Part shown: positions 17,223 to 24,132 of the stretch, piece after piece
How the letters are laid out: each line of letters begins with the position of its first letter
Position numbering within the stretch: the first letter of the stretch is position 1
The notes under the pieces: generated by a model
Database searches by the model: none
Seen by the model: the letters and a program-made list of their open reading frames with translations, nothing else
Told to the model about the DNA's origin: nothing
Position numbers and translations under genes: made by a program
Assembly: GCA_031277795.1 (NCBI GenBank)
Contig: JAITLQ010000013.1
Location: 1 to 64,000, forward strand
DNA length: 64,000 nucleotides
Origin: Arthrobacter sp.
Lineage (GTDB): Bacteria; Actinomycetota; Actinomycetes; Actinomycetales; Micrococcaceae
Reading direction: 5' to 3'

Positions 17223-17872
17223 CGCCCCGCGTGCTGGTCGTGGACGATCAGCCCCTCTTCTCTCAAGGCCTGTCCATGGTGCTCGAGGCCCGCCCCGAAT
17301 TCTCGGTGGTCGGCCCGGCCGCCACGGGCCAGGAGGCGCTCGACCTCGTGGCGAGCGAGCGCCCGGATGCGATCCTGCTCGACCTGCGCATGCCAGGCAT
17401 GAGCGGGCTCGAGGTCCTGGCGCGCCTGCGCGCGGGAGGCGACCACACGCCCGTCGTCGTCCTCACGACCCTGCGGCACGGCCAGGCCGTCTACGAGGCG
17501 ATGCACCGCGGCGCCGCCGCCTTCCTGACCAAGGACGCCCCGCCGGCCCTCCTGGTCTCCGCGCTCGAACGGGTCCTGGACGGCGACCTCGCCGTGGGCG
17601 CGCCCGAGCTGCGCGAGGTGCTCGAGCGACACGGCGCCGACCTCCCGCTGCCCGAGCACATCCTTCCCGAGCTCACGGAGCGCGAGCGGGCCGTCTTCCT
17701 GCTCTGCGCCCGTGGGCTGTCCAACGCCGAGATCGCCGAGGGCGAGTGCGTGAGCCTCGCGACCGTCAAGACCCAGGTCAGCTCGATCCTGCGCAAACTG
17801 GGGCTCAGCTCGCGCGTGCAGCTGGCCGTCTACGCCTACGAGAACCACATCGTCCGCGCCCCACTCGGCTAG
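17219..17872 (+). CDS. LuxR/NarL-family response regulator
   Basis: 217 residues. The receiver domain is VLVVDDQPLFSQGL, ILLDLRMPGMSGLEVL (phospho-Asp near residue 54), VVVLTTLRHG and FLTKDAPPALL. It is followed by a LuxR-type HTH (LTERERAVFLLCARGLSNAE and IAEGECVSLATVKTQVSSIL). It overlaps the histidine kinase by 4 nt (GTGA) and must be its partner. It probably regulates DNA in response to a membrane-detected signal. No target gene is evident next to it. Confidence 0.93.
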   Translation: MTPRVLVVDDQPLFSQGLSMVLEARPEFSVVGPAATGQEALDLVASERPDAILLDLRMPGMSGLEVLARLRAGGDHTPVVVLTTLRHGQAVYEAMHRGAAAFLTKDAPPALLVSALERVLDGDLAVGAPELREVLERHGADLPLPEHILPELTERERAVFLLCARGLSNAEIAEGECVSLATVKTQVSSILRKLGLSSRVQLAVYAYENHIVRAPLG

Positions 17873-18047
17873 GGACCACGCCCGGGCGGCGCGCGGGCGC
17901 CGGGCCCGGGAGCCCCACCCGGGCGCCCCACGCGCGCCCGCCCTGGCACTTCCGGTGACCACCCGGCGTCGGGCCTCCATCCAGGGATTCACCCAGGCTT
18001 CCCCCCTGCGTCGCCCGCGGCCGGGGGCGCGGTGCCAGGCTCGAGGC

Positions 18048-19238
18048 ATGACCACCACGCAGACCGATGCGGTCACCCTGGAAACGCTGCTCGCCGACTT
18101 CCCGCTCCCGGCCCTCGAGCCGGGCCAGACGCCCACGCAGGTGTGGGGCTACTTCGAGACCGTCGACGACGACGGCGATGCCACCTGGCACGAGCGTGCC
18201 AGCGAGAGCGCCGACGCCGCCACGGTGTACGCCGAGATCTCCGGCTACCTGGCCGGGCTCGAGGCCGCCGACGTGTGGTTCGACGACGACGAGCTCGTCG
18301 GCGATCCGGATGACGACGACGAGGCCGACGTCCCCGAGGTCCCGCTGGATTCCCGCTTCGCCGGGCTCAGCATCGGCGACTTCGGCCCGGAAGAACTCAC
18401 CGGCCGCTTCCTCATGCTGGTCATCAGCACCGACGCCGACGGCGAGCCAGCCCGCGACGTCTACAGCCCCGAGCTCTCCGACGAGGAGGTGCTCGGCCTG
18501 CTGCGCCTGGCCCAGCTGCGCCTCACCGAGCAGCTCACGTGGGACGTGCCGGCGCCGCAGGCCACCGCCCTCTCCGAGAGCCCCGAGCTGGTTCCCTTCG
18601 CCAGCCTCTTCCCGGGCTGGGAGTTCGAGACCGTGGACGACGTGGCCGAGGTGAAGGCCGTGTGGGCCCTCATCGAGACCATCGACGACGAGGGCACCGT
18701 GGCCTGGGTGCAGCGCGAGAGCGAGGGCCTGGCCCTCGGCGAGCTGCTCTCGCTCGTGGCCGTGCGGGTCACGGGCACCGAGGAGCGTCTCCTGGCCGAC
18801 TGGGGGCTGAGCGATCTGCTCGCCGCCGAAGAGGAGGACGGCGTCGACCTCTCGCTCGTGCCGGCGGCCGACCTGGCCGCCCTCGCGGCGGGCGACCTCG
18901 AGGACGACCGCGACGACGCCGAGCTGCTGGCCGAGGACGCCCTCGGGGAGGAGCTCGAGGACGACGACGACCTCGACGACATCGACGACGAGCTGGACGA
19001 GTTCGCGCCGCTGGATGATCGCTTCGAGGCCCTCCAGGTGGCCGGGCTACCGGCCGGCTCCGTGGCCCGCCGCGCGCTGCTCCTGGTGCTGGCGGAGGAG
19101 GACGGCGCGAGCCCGCGCTTCGCCCTCTACGGCGCGGCCCCCGAGGAGGAGCTCGAGTACCCCTACATCGACGACATCGAGGAGCTGGGCCTGCTGCGTT
19201 CGCAGGAGCGCCGGCTGCGCCTCGACCTGGCCTGGTAG
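18048..19238 (+). CDS. Acidic protein of two tandemly repeated halves, function unknown
   Basis: 396 residues, very rich in Asp/Glu, with no signal peptide or membrane helix. It consists of two homologous halves, about 25-170 and 190-396. WGYFETVDDDGDATW matches WALIETIDDEGTVAW, LDSRFAGL matches LDDRFEAL, and LGLLRLAQLRLTEQLTWD matches LGLLRSQERRLRLDLAW. Between the motifs lie acidic runs (DDDELVGDPDDDDEAD; LEDDDDLDDIDDELDEF). The ATG at 18048 has only a weak upstream GAGG. The preceding 175 nt hold no gene. I do not recognise a family. The duplication suggests a pseudodimeric fold. Confidence 0.8.
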   Translation: MTTTQTDAVTLETLLADFPLPALEPGQTPTQVWGYFETVDDDGDATWHERASESADAATVYAEISGYLAGLEAADVWFDDDELVGDPDDDDEADVPEVPLDSRFAGLSIGDFGPEELTGRFLMLVISTDADGEPARDVYSPELSDEEVLGLLRLAQLRLTEQLTWDVPAPQATALSESPELVPFASLFPGWEFETVDDVAEVKAVWALIETIDDEGTVAWVQRESEGLALGELLSLVAVRVTGTEERLLADWGLSDLLAAEEEDGVDLSLVPAADLAALAAGDLEDDRDDAELLAEDALGEELEDDDDLDDIDDELDEFAPLDDRFEALQVAGLPAGSVARRALLLVLAEEDGASPRFALYGAAPEEELEYPYIDDIEELGLLRSQERRLRLDLAW

Positions 19239-19245
19239 CCACACC

Positions 19246-19304
19246 ACGGGCAACGCCCGCGGTCCACCGCCGCTGCGGAGGGGCTGCGGGCGTTGTCGTG
19301 CCCG
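19246..19304 (+). terminator. Long hairpin after the acidic repeat protein gene
   Basis: Complementary arms at about 19246-19260 and 19286-19304 contain CGGGCAACGCCCGC and GCGGGCGTTGTCGTGCCCG. The structure ends roughly 90 nt before the next start codon. Confidence 0.55.
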
Positions 19305-19394
19305 CCCGCGGCATCGGGAGTAGGGTGCCGAACACCCCCTCGCGTCGCTCGGCGCGGCGGCGCTGCACCGGCACACAGCCACGGAAGGCCAAGC

Positions 19395-19922
19395 GTGAGT
19401 ACTCGCATCCGCATCCTGGACGTCAACGACGCCCTCGATCTGGCCACGCTCTACCGCACCAACCGCGACTTCCTCACCCCGTACGAGCCCACGCGCCCCG
19501 GTTCCTTCTTCACCGAGCGGGGCCAGCTTGAGCTCGCCGAGCGCAAGCTCACCGACTGGCAGGCCGGGCTCTGCGCGCCGTTCGTCATCCTCGACGAGGA
19601 CGAGGAGGTCGTGGGGGCGATCAACATCAACGACATCGTGCGCGGCGCGTTCCAGTCGGCGTCCCTGGGCTACTGGGTCTCGCAGGCGGCCGGCGGGCGC
19701 GGCTTCGCCAAGGAGGCGGTGGCCTCCGCGGCCGCGTTCAGCTTCGAGGTGCTGGGGCTGCACCGCCTGCAGGCCGCCACGCTCCTGGACAACGCCCGTT
19801 CCCAAGCGGTGCTGCGCTCGGCCGGCTTCAGCGACTACGGCGTGGCACCGGACTATCTGCGCATCAACGGCGCCTGGCGCGATCACCGGCTCTTCCAACT
19901 GATCTCCGACACCGACTCGTAA
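19395..19922 (+). CDS. GNAT N-acetyltransferase (RimJ-like)
   Basis: 175 residues. The order of motifs fits RimJ/RimL acetyltransferases: YEPTRPGSFFTERGQ early, PFVILDEDEEVVGAININDI in the core, LGYWVSQAAGGRGFAKEAVA (acetyl-CoA loop GGRGFA) near residue 100 and LHRLQAATLLDNARSQAVL with the conserved Asn. Family members acetylate ribosomal protein N-termini or small amines; the target here is not shown. GTG 19395 has GGAAGG at 19383-19388. Confidence 0.92.
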   Translation: MSTRIRILDVNDALDLATLYRTNRDFLTPYEPTRPGSFFTERGQLELAERKLTDWQAGLCAPFVILDEDEEVVGAININDIVRGAFQSASLGYWVSQAAGGRGFAKEAVASAAAFSFEVLGLHRLQAATLLDNARSQAVLRSAGFSDYGVAPDYLRINGAWRDHRLFQLISDTDS

Positions 19923-20049
19923 GCGCCGCGAGGCTCGGGTGGACGGGAGCGGCGACCCACGGCTGCGCCCGGCTCGTGCGGTGCCCGACGGCGCGTGGGA
20001 GATCGGGACCTCGGTTGGTTTCCGTGTGTGCACTGCCCGACGGCGCGGG

Positions 20050-20100
20050 CTCGCCTGGGGTGCCCGGGCACCAGGCGTGCGCCTGGGCACCCCAGGCGAG
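20050..20100. terminator. Perfect 16-bp hairpin between convergent genes
   Basis: CTCGCCTGGGGTGCCC (20050-20065) and GGGCACCCCAGGCGAG (20085-20100) are exact complements around a 19-nt loop. It sits between the acetyltransferase and the convergent oxidoreductase. The same 217-nt gap also carries two GCCCGACGGCGCG motifs (about 19983 and 20035). Confidence 0.8.
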
Positions 20101-20139
20101 CGGCCGACGTCGGGCCCCGGGTGGTGAACGCCGGCGCCC

Positions 20140-21072
20140 CTAGAGCGTGACCACCACCTTGCCGCGGACCCGCGCCGTGAGCGCCTCGACGCCGTCCTCG
20201 ATGTCGAACACCTCGCCGACGCGCACGGCGAGGCGGCCGGCGGCGGCCTCGGTGGCCACCGCGGTGAGGCGCTCGCGGGTGGGCTCGGTGAGCTGGGACT
20301 GCGCGCTGACGCCGGCGGCCCGGGCCTCGGCCGCGTCCGGCTTGGAGCTGAGGAAGATGGCGCGGCCGCCGCGCTTGAGCGTGGACAGGAGCGCGCGCCA
20401 ACGGGGCTGATGGACGTTCGAGGCGTCGAGCAGCGCGTCGAAGTCCTTGACGCGCTCCTCCCACGTGGCCTCGTGATGGTCCAGGACGTCGCTGGCGCCG
20501 AGCGAGCGCACGTACTCGGCATCCTCGGGGCTGGCCGTCGCCACGACGGTGGCGCCCCGGGACGCGGCGAGCTGGACGGCGAGCGAACCGACGGCGCCGC
20601 CGCCACCCACCACGAGCAGCGAGTCCCCGTGGGCCACGTTGAGCGCCTCGAGGGCCTGGAGGGCGCTGGTGCCGGCGAGCGGGAGGGAGGCCGCCTGCTC
20701 GTCCGAGATGTCCTCGGGGAGCGGGGCCGTGAACCCGGCCGGGGCCAGGGCAAAGGTGGAGAAGCTGCCTGAGCCGCCCACGAGGACGCCGGCCTGGCCG
20801 AAGACGCGATCGCCGACGCGCAGGCCCTCCACGTCCGGGCCGAGCGTGACCACGGTGCCGACGAAGTCGCCGCCCGTCACGGCCGGGAGGCTCGCGGTGG
20901 CGGGGGCGGCGTGGGCGAGCGCGCCGGTGGCCACGATGGGGTCGATCGGATTCACGCTGCCGGCCTCGACCCGCACCAAGACCTGGCCGGGGCCAGGGAT
21001 GGCCTCGCCCGTGTGGTGGGAAAACTCGAACTGATCCTGGTCGGCGAATCGGACAATCTGGATGGAAGCCAC
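20140..21072 (-). CDS. NADP-dependent quinone oxidoreductase-like protein (zinc-independent MDR)
   Basis: 310 residues. A GroES-like N-terminal half (GPGQVLVRVEAGSVNPIDP; VTGGDFVGTVVTLGPDVEG; VGDRVFGQ) precedes a Rossmann domain with VVGGGGAVGSLAVQLA near residue 155. The catalytic-zinc cysteine is absent, as in quinone oxidoreductases, which reduce quinones or enones with NADPH. The GTG at 21072 has GGAGG upstream. It is divergent from the mycoredoxin gene across 133 nt. Substrate specificity cannot be read. Confidence 0.9.
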   Translation of the reverse strand: MASIQIVRFADQDQFEFSHHTGEAIPGPGQVLVRVEAGSVNPIDPIVATGALAHAAPATASLPAVTGGDFVGTVVTLGPDVEGLRVGDRVFGQAGVLVGGSGSFSTFALAPAGFTAPLPEDISDEQAASLPLAGTSALQALEALNVAHGDSLLVVGGGGAVGSLAVQLAASRGATVVATASPEDAEYVRSLGASDVLDHHEATWEERVKDFDALLDASNVHQPRWRALLSTLKRGGRAIFLSSKPDAAEARAAGVSAQSQLTEPTRERLTAVATEAAAGRLAVRVGEVFDIEDGVEALTARVRGKVVVTL

Positions 21073-21168
21073 TGCTCCTCCTCATGAAACGGCCTTGGGG
21101 TCCGTCTCAGGGTGGGGACGATCGGGGTGCGAGTCCCGTCCAGGCTCCACGCTAAGGGCGGGCGGGGC

Positions 21169-21197
21169 TGACGACAACCAACAATTCTGTCTACTCT
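21169..21197 (+). promoter_or_regulatory. Probable promoter of leaderless mycoredoxin gene
   Basis: TGACGA (21169-21174) and TACTCT (21192-21197) are separated by 17 nt. The ATG lies 8 nt after the -10, with no ribosome-binding site. Transcription would start at or next to the start codon. Confidence 0.45.
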
Positions 21198-21205
21198 TTG
21201 GTCTC

Positions 21206-21460
21206 ATGAGTGATGCACAGGTGACCCTCTACGGCGCGGATTGGTGCCGCGACTGCCTTCGTTCGAAGAAGCTCCTCGACAAGCTCGAGGTGCCCTTCAA
21301 CTACATCGACCTCGTGGCCACCCCCGAGGCCTCCGACGATGCCGAGCGCATCTCCGGGCGCAAGAACATTCCCGTGGTGGTCCTCCCGGACGGCTCGCAC
21401 CTCGTGGAACCGACCGACGAGGAGCTGCGCGTCAAGCTCAAGCAGACGGGCGTCATCTGA
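21206..21460 (+). CDS. Mycoredoxin / glutaredoxin-like protein
   Basis: 84 residues, a single thioredoxin-fold domain: VTLYGADWCRDCLRSKKLLD (CxxC with WCRDC near residue 13), then FNYIDL, NIPVVVLPDGSHLVEPT (cis-Pro and TVP-like segment). In actinobacteria such proteins reduce mycothiol mixed disulfides. The motif CRDC differs from the CGYC of typical mycoredoxin-1. The start ATG 21206 has no Shine-Dalgarno; TACTCT 8 nt upstream points to a leaderless mRNA. Confidence 0.9.
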   Translation: MSDAQVTLYGADWCRDCLRSKKLLDKLEVPFNYIDLVATPEASDDAERISGRKNIPVVVLPDGSHLVEPTDEELRVKLKQTGVI

Positions 21461-21518
21461 GCAACTTCGCCCCGTAGCGGCTCGTGTCAGCGGGCCGCGC
21501 GGCCTGGCGAGCCCCGTG

Positions 21519-21622
21519 ACACGCAGAAGGCCCCGACCGTTGCCGGTCGGGGCCTTCCCCGTCACTCGTATCCTCGAGTTCCTCCACCGTAGGCGGGCTG
21601 CTTGTGCCTGCGCTGTGTGCCG
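21519..21622. repeat. Three-hairpin intergenic element, copy 2 (candidate structured RNA or terminator)
   Basis: It resembles 10941-11048 over its whole length and starts and ends with the same ACACGCAGAAGG and GTGTGCC. Hairpin 1 is a perfect 14-bp stem with TTGC loop (21526-21557). Hairpin 2 is ACTCG-TATCCT-CGAGT (21564-21579). Hairpin 3 is CCTCC with GGCGG (about 21581-21597). Stem sequences differ from copy 1 but pairing is kept. It follows the mycoredoxin gene by about 60 nt. Confidence 0.55.
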
Positions 21623-21635
21623 GGCCGCTCCGGGG

Positions 21636-21702
21636 TTTGCCCACCCTTTTTGCTCTTTGCCCCGGGTATTACCCGGGGCAAAGAGCAAAAAGGGTGGGCA
21701 AA
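21636..21702. repeat. Long palindrome family A, copy 1
   Basis: This is 67 nt with perfect 33-bp arms around one central T. The arm begins TTTGCCCACCC and ends CTTTGCCCCGGGTA. It abuts the stop codon of the minus-strand AbiEi-like gene (21705). Three other copies of identical length occur at 22846, 27022 and 35131. They share the TTTGCCC ends and the CTTTGCCCCGGG core but differ in the middle of the arms. Confidence 0.9.
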
Positions 21703-21704
21703 GC

Positions 21705-22733
21705 TCAGTGGTGGCGGGGCGGCCGCCACAAGACCAGGTCGGCCAGCGGCTCGCCCTGTCGCAGGCCGGCCCGTCGAAGCACGGCGGCCAGCGCATCTGG
21801 CGTGGCCGCGACCTTCCATTCCCAACGAATGACGGTCCACCCGAGGGATTCGAGCCGGCGTTGCCTCGCGCGCTCGGCGCTGATCGCTCCGGCCGCGCCC
21901 GCAGCTCCCGTCAGCGCGGGATCCGTGTACTTGATCAGCCCGTCGAACTCGCCGAGCAGGCCCCACCGTTTCCACGTGTAGTCGGGTCGGGCGACGAAGC
22001 GTCCGGCGTCCCACACCTCAGCCTGCAGCTCGGGCGCCTCAAATCCGCTCGCGACGATGACCGCGCGGCTCATGGATTCCCCCACCGATTCCGACAACGG
22101 GCTCGAGTGTTCCAGCACCGCTCTCGCCCGGCGGCGCCACAGTCCGTAGGGCAGGCCCTCGCCCGCCGCGATGAACTCCGGGCGCTGCGCAAGCGGCACA
22201 CCGCCGTACCGCCGGGCGATGGCGTCGGCGACCGCGAGGGCACGCGGGAAGGAGAGGTGCGCCGCCACATCGGCCAGCGCCACCGGCACGTCCACGACCG
22301 TGATCCCGCCGACCTCCTTGGTCTGCGCGGTGGGCCAGCACGGCCGCCTGCCGCGCACAGGCACCGGCAGCGCCTCCTCGGTTCCGGCGCGTTTCAGCGC
22401 GTACGTCTCGGCGCGAGCTCCCGCCCGGCCGCCTCCCGCGTCAAGCACGTCGACGGTGGTGGGACAGAGCAACGTGTCAAAACCCTGCAGGAGCAGAGCC
22501 GTCTCACCCAGAAAGACGGTGCCGGGTATCGAACGATGCAACGCGAAGGCCTGCAGGGCGAGGCGCTCACGGCTGCTCGCGCCGATCCACGTGCCCGAAC
22601 GCACGTAGAGGCCGGGACGCAGCCTCACCAGGTCGCCCCGTTCGAAGGCCCGCTCCACCTGGTTTCTACTGCCCAACACCCGCGACCCGCCGCGGGTGTC
22701 GATGACGGAGGCAGCCATGCGCTCAAGATCCAT
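21705..22733 (-). CDS. AbiEi-type winged-helix protein with DUF559-like nuclease domain
   Basis: 342 residues. The N-terminus (RNQVERAFERGDLVRLRPGLY near residue 20-45) is the winged helix seen in type IV antitoxins such as AbiEi. The C-terminus carries RFVARPDYTWKRWGLLGEFD and KYTDPAL, then RQRRLESLGWTVIRWEW, the PD-(D/E)xK pattern of DUF559/Vsr-like nucleases (Asp, Glu and Lys visible). No AbiEii-like toxin lies beside it. Such solo proteins are common in actinobacteria, with unproven roles in DNA metabolism or defence. Start ATG 22733 is chosen; ATG 22718 is possible. It is flanked on both sides by family A palindromes. Confidence 0.75.
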   Translation of the reverse strand: MDLERMAASVIDTRGGSRVLGSRNQVERAFERGDLVRLRPGLYVRSGTWIGASSRERLALQAFALHRSIPGTVFLGETALLLQGFDTLLCPTTVDVLDAGGGRAGARAETYALKRAGTEEALPVPVRGRRPCWPTAQTKEVGGITVVDVPVALADVAAHLSFPRALAVADAIARRYGGVPLAQRPEFIAAGEGLPYGLWRRRARAVLEHSSPLSESVGESMSRAVIVASGFEAPELQAEVWDAGRFVARPDYTWKRWGLLGEFDGLIKYTDPALTGAAGAAGAISAERARQRRLESLGWTVIRWEWKVAATPDALAAVLRRAGLRQGEPLADLVLWRPPRHH

Positions 22734-22845
22734 GCCCCATCTCAGCGCGAGCCGAGGTGCGGTGCGCGCGGCTCCGACGTGCGCTGTGGATGGCTCGGCG
22801 CGGCGTCCACCGTGTGAGGGTTTCTCGGCGCTCACGGCATGCACC

Positions 22846-22912
22846 TTTGCCCACCCTTCTTGCGCTTTGCCCCGGGTATTCCCCGGGGCAAAGCGCAAGA
22901 AGGGTGGGCAAA
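22846..22912. repeat. Long palindrome family A, copy 2
   Basis: Perfect 31-bp arms (22846-22876 and 22882-22912) surround a TATTC loop. Compared with copy 1 the middle of each arm reads CTTCTTGCG instead of CTTTTTGCT, and the opposite arm changes to match. It lies between divergent genes, so it cannot be only a terminator. Confidence 0.9.
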
Positions 22913-22945
22913 CCCGGAAGGGGGTGGCGGGGTAGCGTGAGGCCC

Positions 22946-23977
22946 ATGCCCGACGACGCTGCCCCACCTTTGCCGATCGCCTCGCCCCACGCCGCGGCGC
23001 CCACCGGCGGGCGCGCCGTCGCGCGGCTCGCGATCCTCGACGACTTCCAAGACGCGGCGCTCTCCAGCGCGGACTTCGCGCCGCTGCGCGCACGCGGGAT
23101 CGAGCTCACGGTCTTCACGCACTCGCTCGGTCAAGATCCGGCCGACATCGCCGCCGACTTGGCCCCCTTCGACGCCGTCATCGCGATGCGCGAACGCACG
23201 CCCTTCTCGGCCGAGGCCCTGGCCCTGCTCCCCCGGCTCCGGCTCATCGTCAACACGGGTCGAGGGGTGCCGCACCTGGACCTCGACGCCGCCCGCGAGC
23301 ACGGCGTGGCCGTCTACACCACCGGCGGCTCCGCGGCCGGCGCCCCGGAACTCACCTGGGCGCTCCTCCTCGCCGCGCTGCGCCACCTGCCGACGGAGCT
23401 GGCCAACGGTCGCGAGGGCCGCTGGCAGACCACGGTGGGTCGCGAGGCGGAGGGCCTCACGCTCGGCATCGTGGGGCTGGGGCGCATCGGTTCGCGGCTA
23501 GCCCGCTACGGCCGGGCCTTCGGCATGAACGTGCTGGCCTGGAGCCCGCGGCTGGACGCCCGGCGCGCGGCGGACGGCGGCGCCAAGTTCGTGCCGAGCC
23601 TGCTGGAGCTCGCCGAGCGCTCCGACGTGCTCAGCGTGAACCTCAAGCTGGTCCCCGAGACCGAGGGGCTCGTGAACGCCGAGGTCTTGGGTGCGCTGGG
23701 TCCGCAGGGCTTGCTCGTCAACACCGCGCGCGGCCCGCTCGTGGACGAGGAGGCGCTCGTCGAGGCCCTCAATTCCGGGGCCCTCGGCGCCGCCGCCCTC
23801 GACGTCTACGACACCGAGCCGTTGCCAGCCGATCACCCCCTGCGCAGCGCCCGCCATGCCCTGCTCACCCCGCACATCGGCTTCGTCACCGAGCAGAGCC
23901 TCGCGGCGTTCTACGGCGAGTCGGTGCAGCGCGTTCTCGCCTACCTCGACGGCAGCGACGAGCAGCGGATCGCCTGA
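22946..23977 (+). CDS. D-2-hydroxyacid dehydrogenase family protein
   Basis: 343 residues. The NAD-binding motif is IVGLGRIGSRLARYG near residue 180. Catalytic residues are visible: Arg in VNTARGPLVDEEALVEAL, Glu in YDTEPLPADHPL and His in LLTPHIGFVTEQ. It reduces 2-oxo acids to D-2-hydroxy acids or the reverse, substrate unknown. The N-terminal 25 residues are Ala/Pro-rich. ATG 22946 lies 7 nt after TAGCGT, so the mRNA may be leaderless, though GTGAGG could act as a weak ribosome-binding site. It ends 155 nt before the glutamate-synthase-like gene. Confidence 0.9.
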   Translation: MPDDAAPPLPIASPHAAAPTGGRAVARLAILDDFQDAALSSADFAPLRARGIELTVFTHSLGQDPADIAADLAPFDAVIAMRERTPFSAEALALLPRLRLIVNTGRGVPHLDLDAAREHGVAVYTTGGSAAGAPELTWALLLAALRHLPTELANGREGRWQTTVGREAEGLTLGIVGLGRIGSRLARYGRAFGMNVLAWSPRLDARRAADGGAKFVPSLLELAERSDVLSVNLKLVPETEGLVNAEVLGALGPQGLLVNTARGPLVDEEALVEALNSGALGAAALDVYDTEPLPADHPLRSARHALLTPHIGFVTEQSLAAFYGESVQRVLAYLDGSDEQRIA

Positions 23978-24132
23978 TCGCGGGGCCGCCGGCCCGCCCC
24001 GCTCCTCCCCTCACAGGCGAGCCATCGCGCCCACTGATCCACACGCCGTCGGGCACCCTTGCCCCCGGCCGCCCCGCGCGGCAGGGTAGGGCCAACGCGA
24101 CCCACCCGGTCGCGGCGATGAGGCGGGGGACG

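Noticed and set aside
21560-21600. tRNA-like T-arm and CCA-like end in the three-hairpin element
   Set aside because: The loop lacks the TTC-R-A pattern and there is no cloverleaf; it is treated as hairpin 2 of the repeat.
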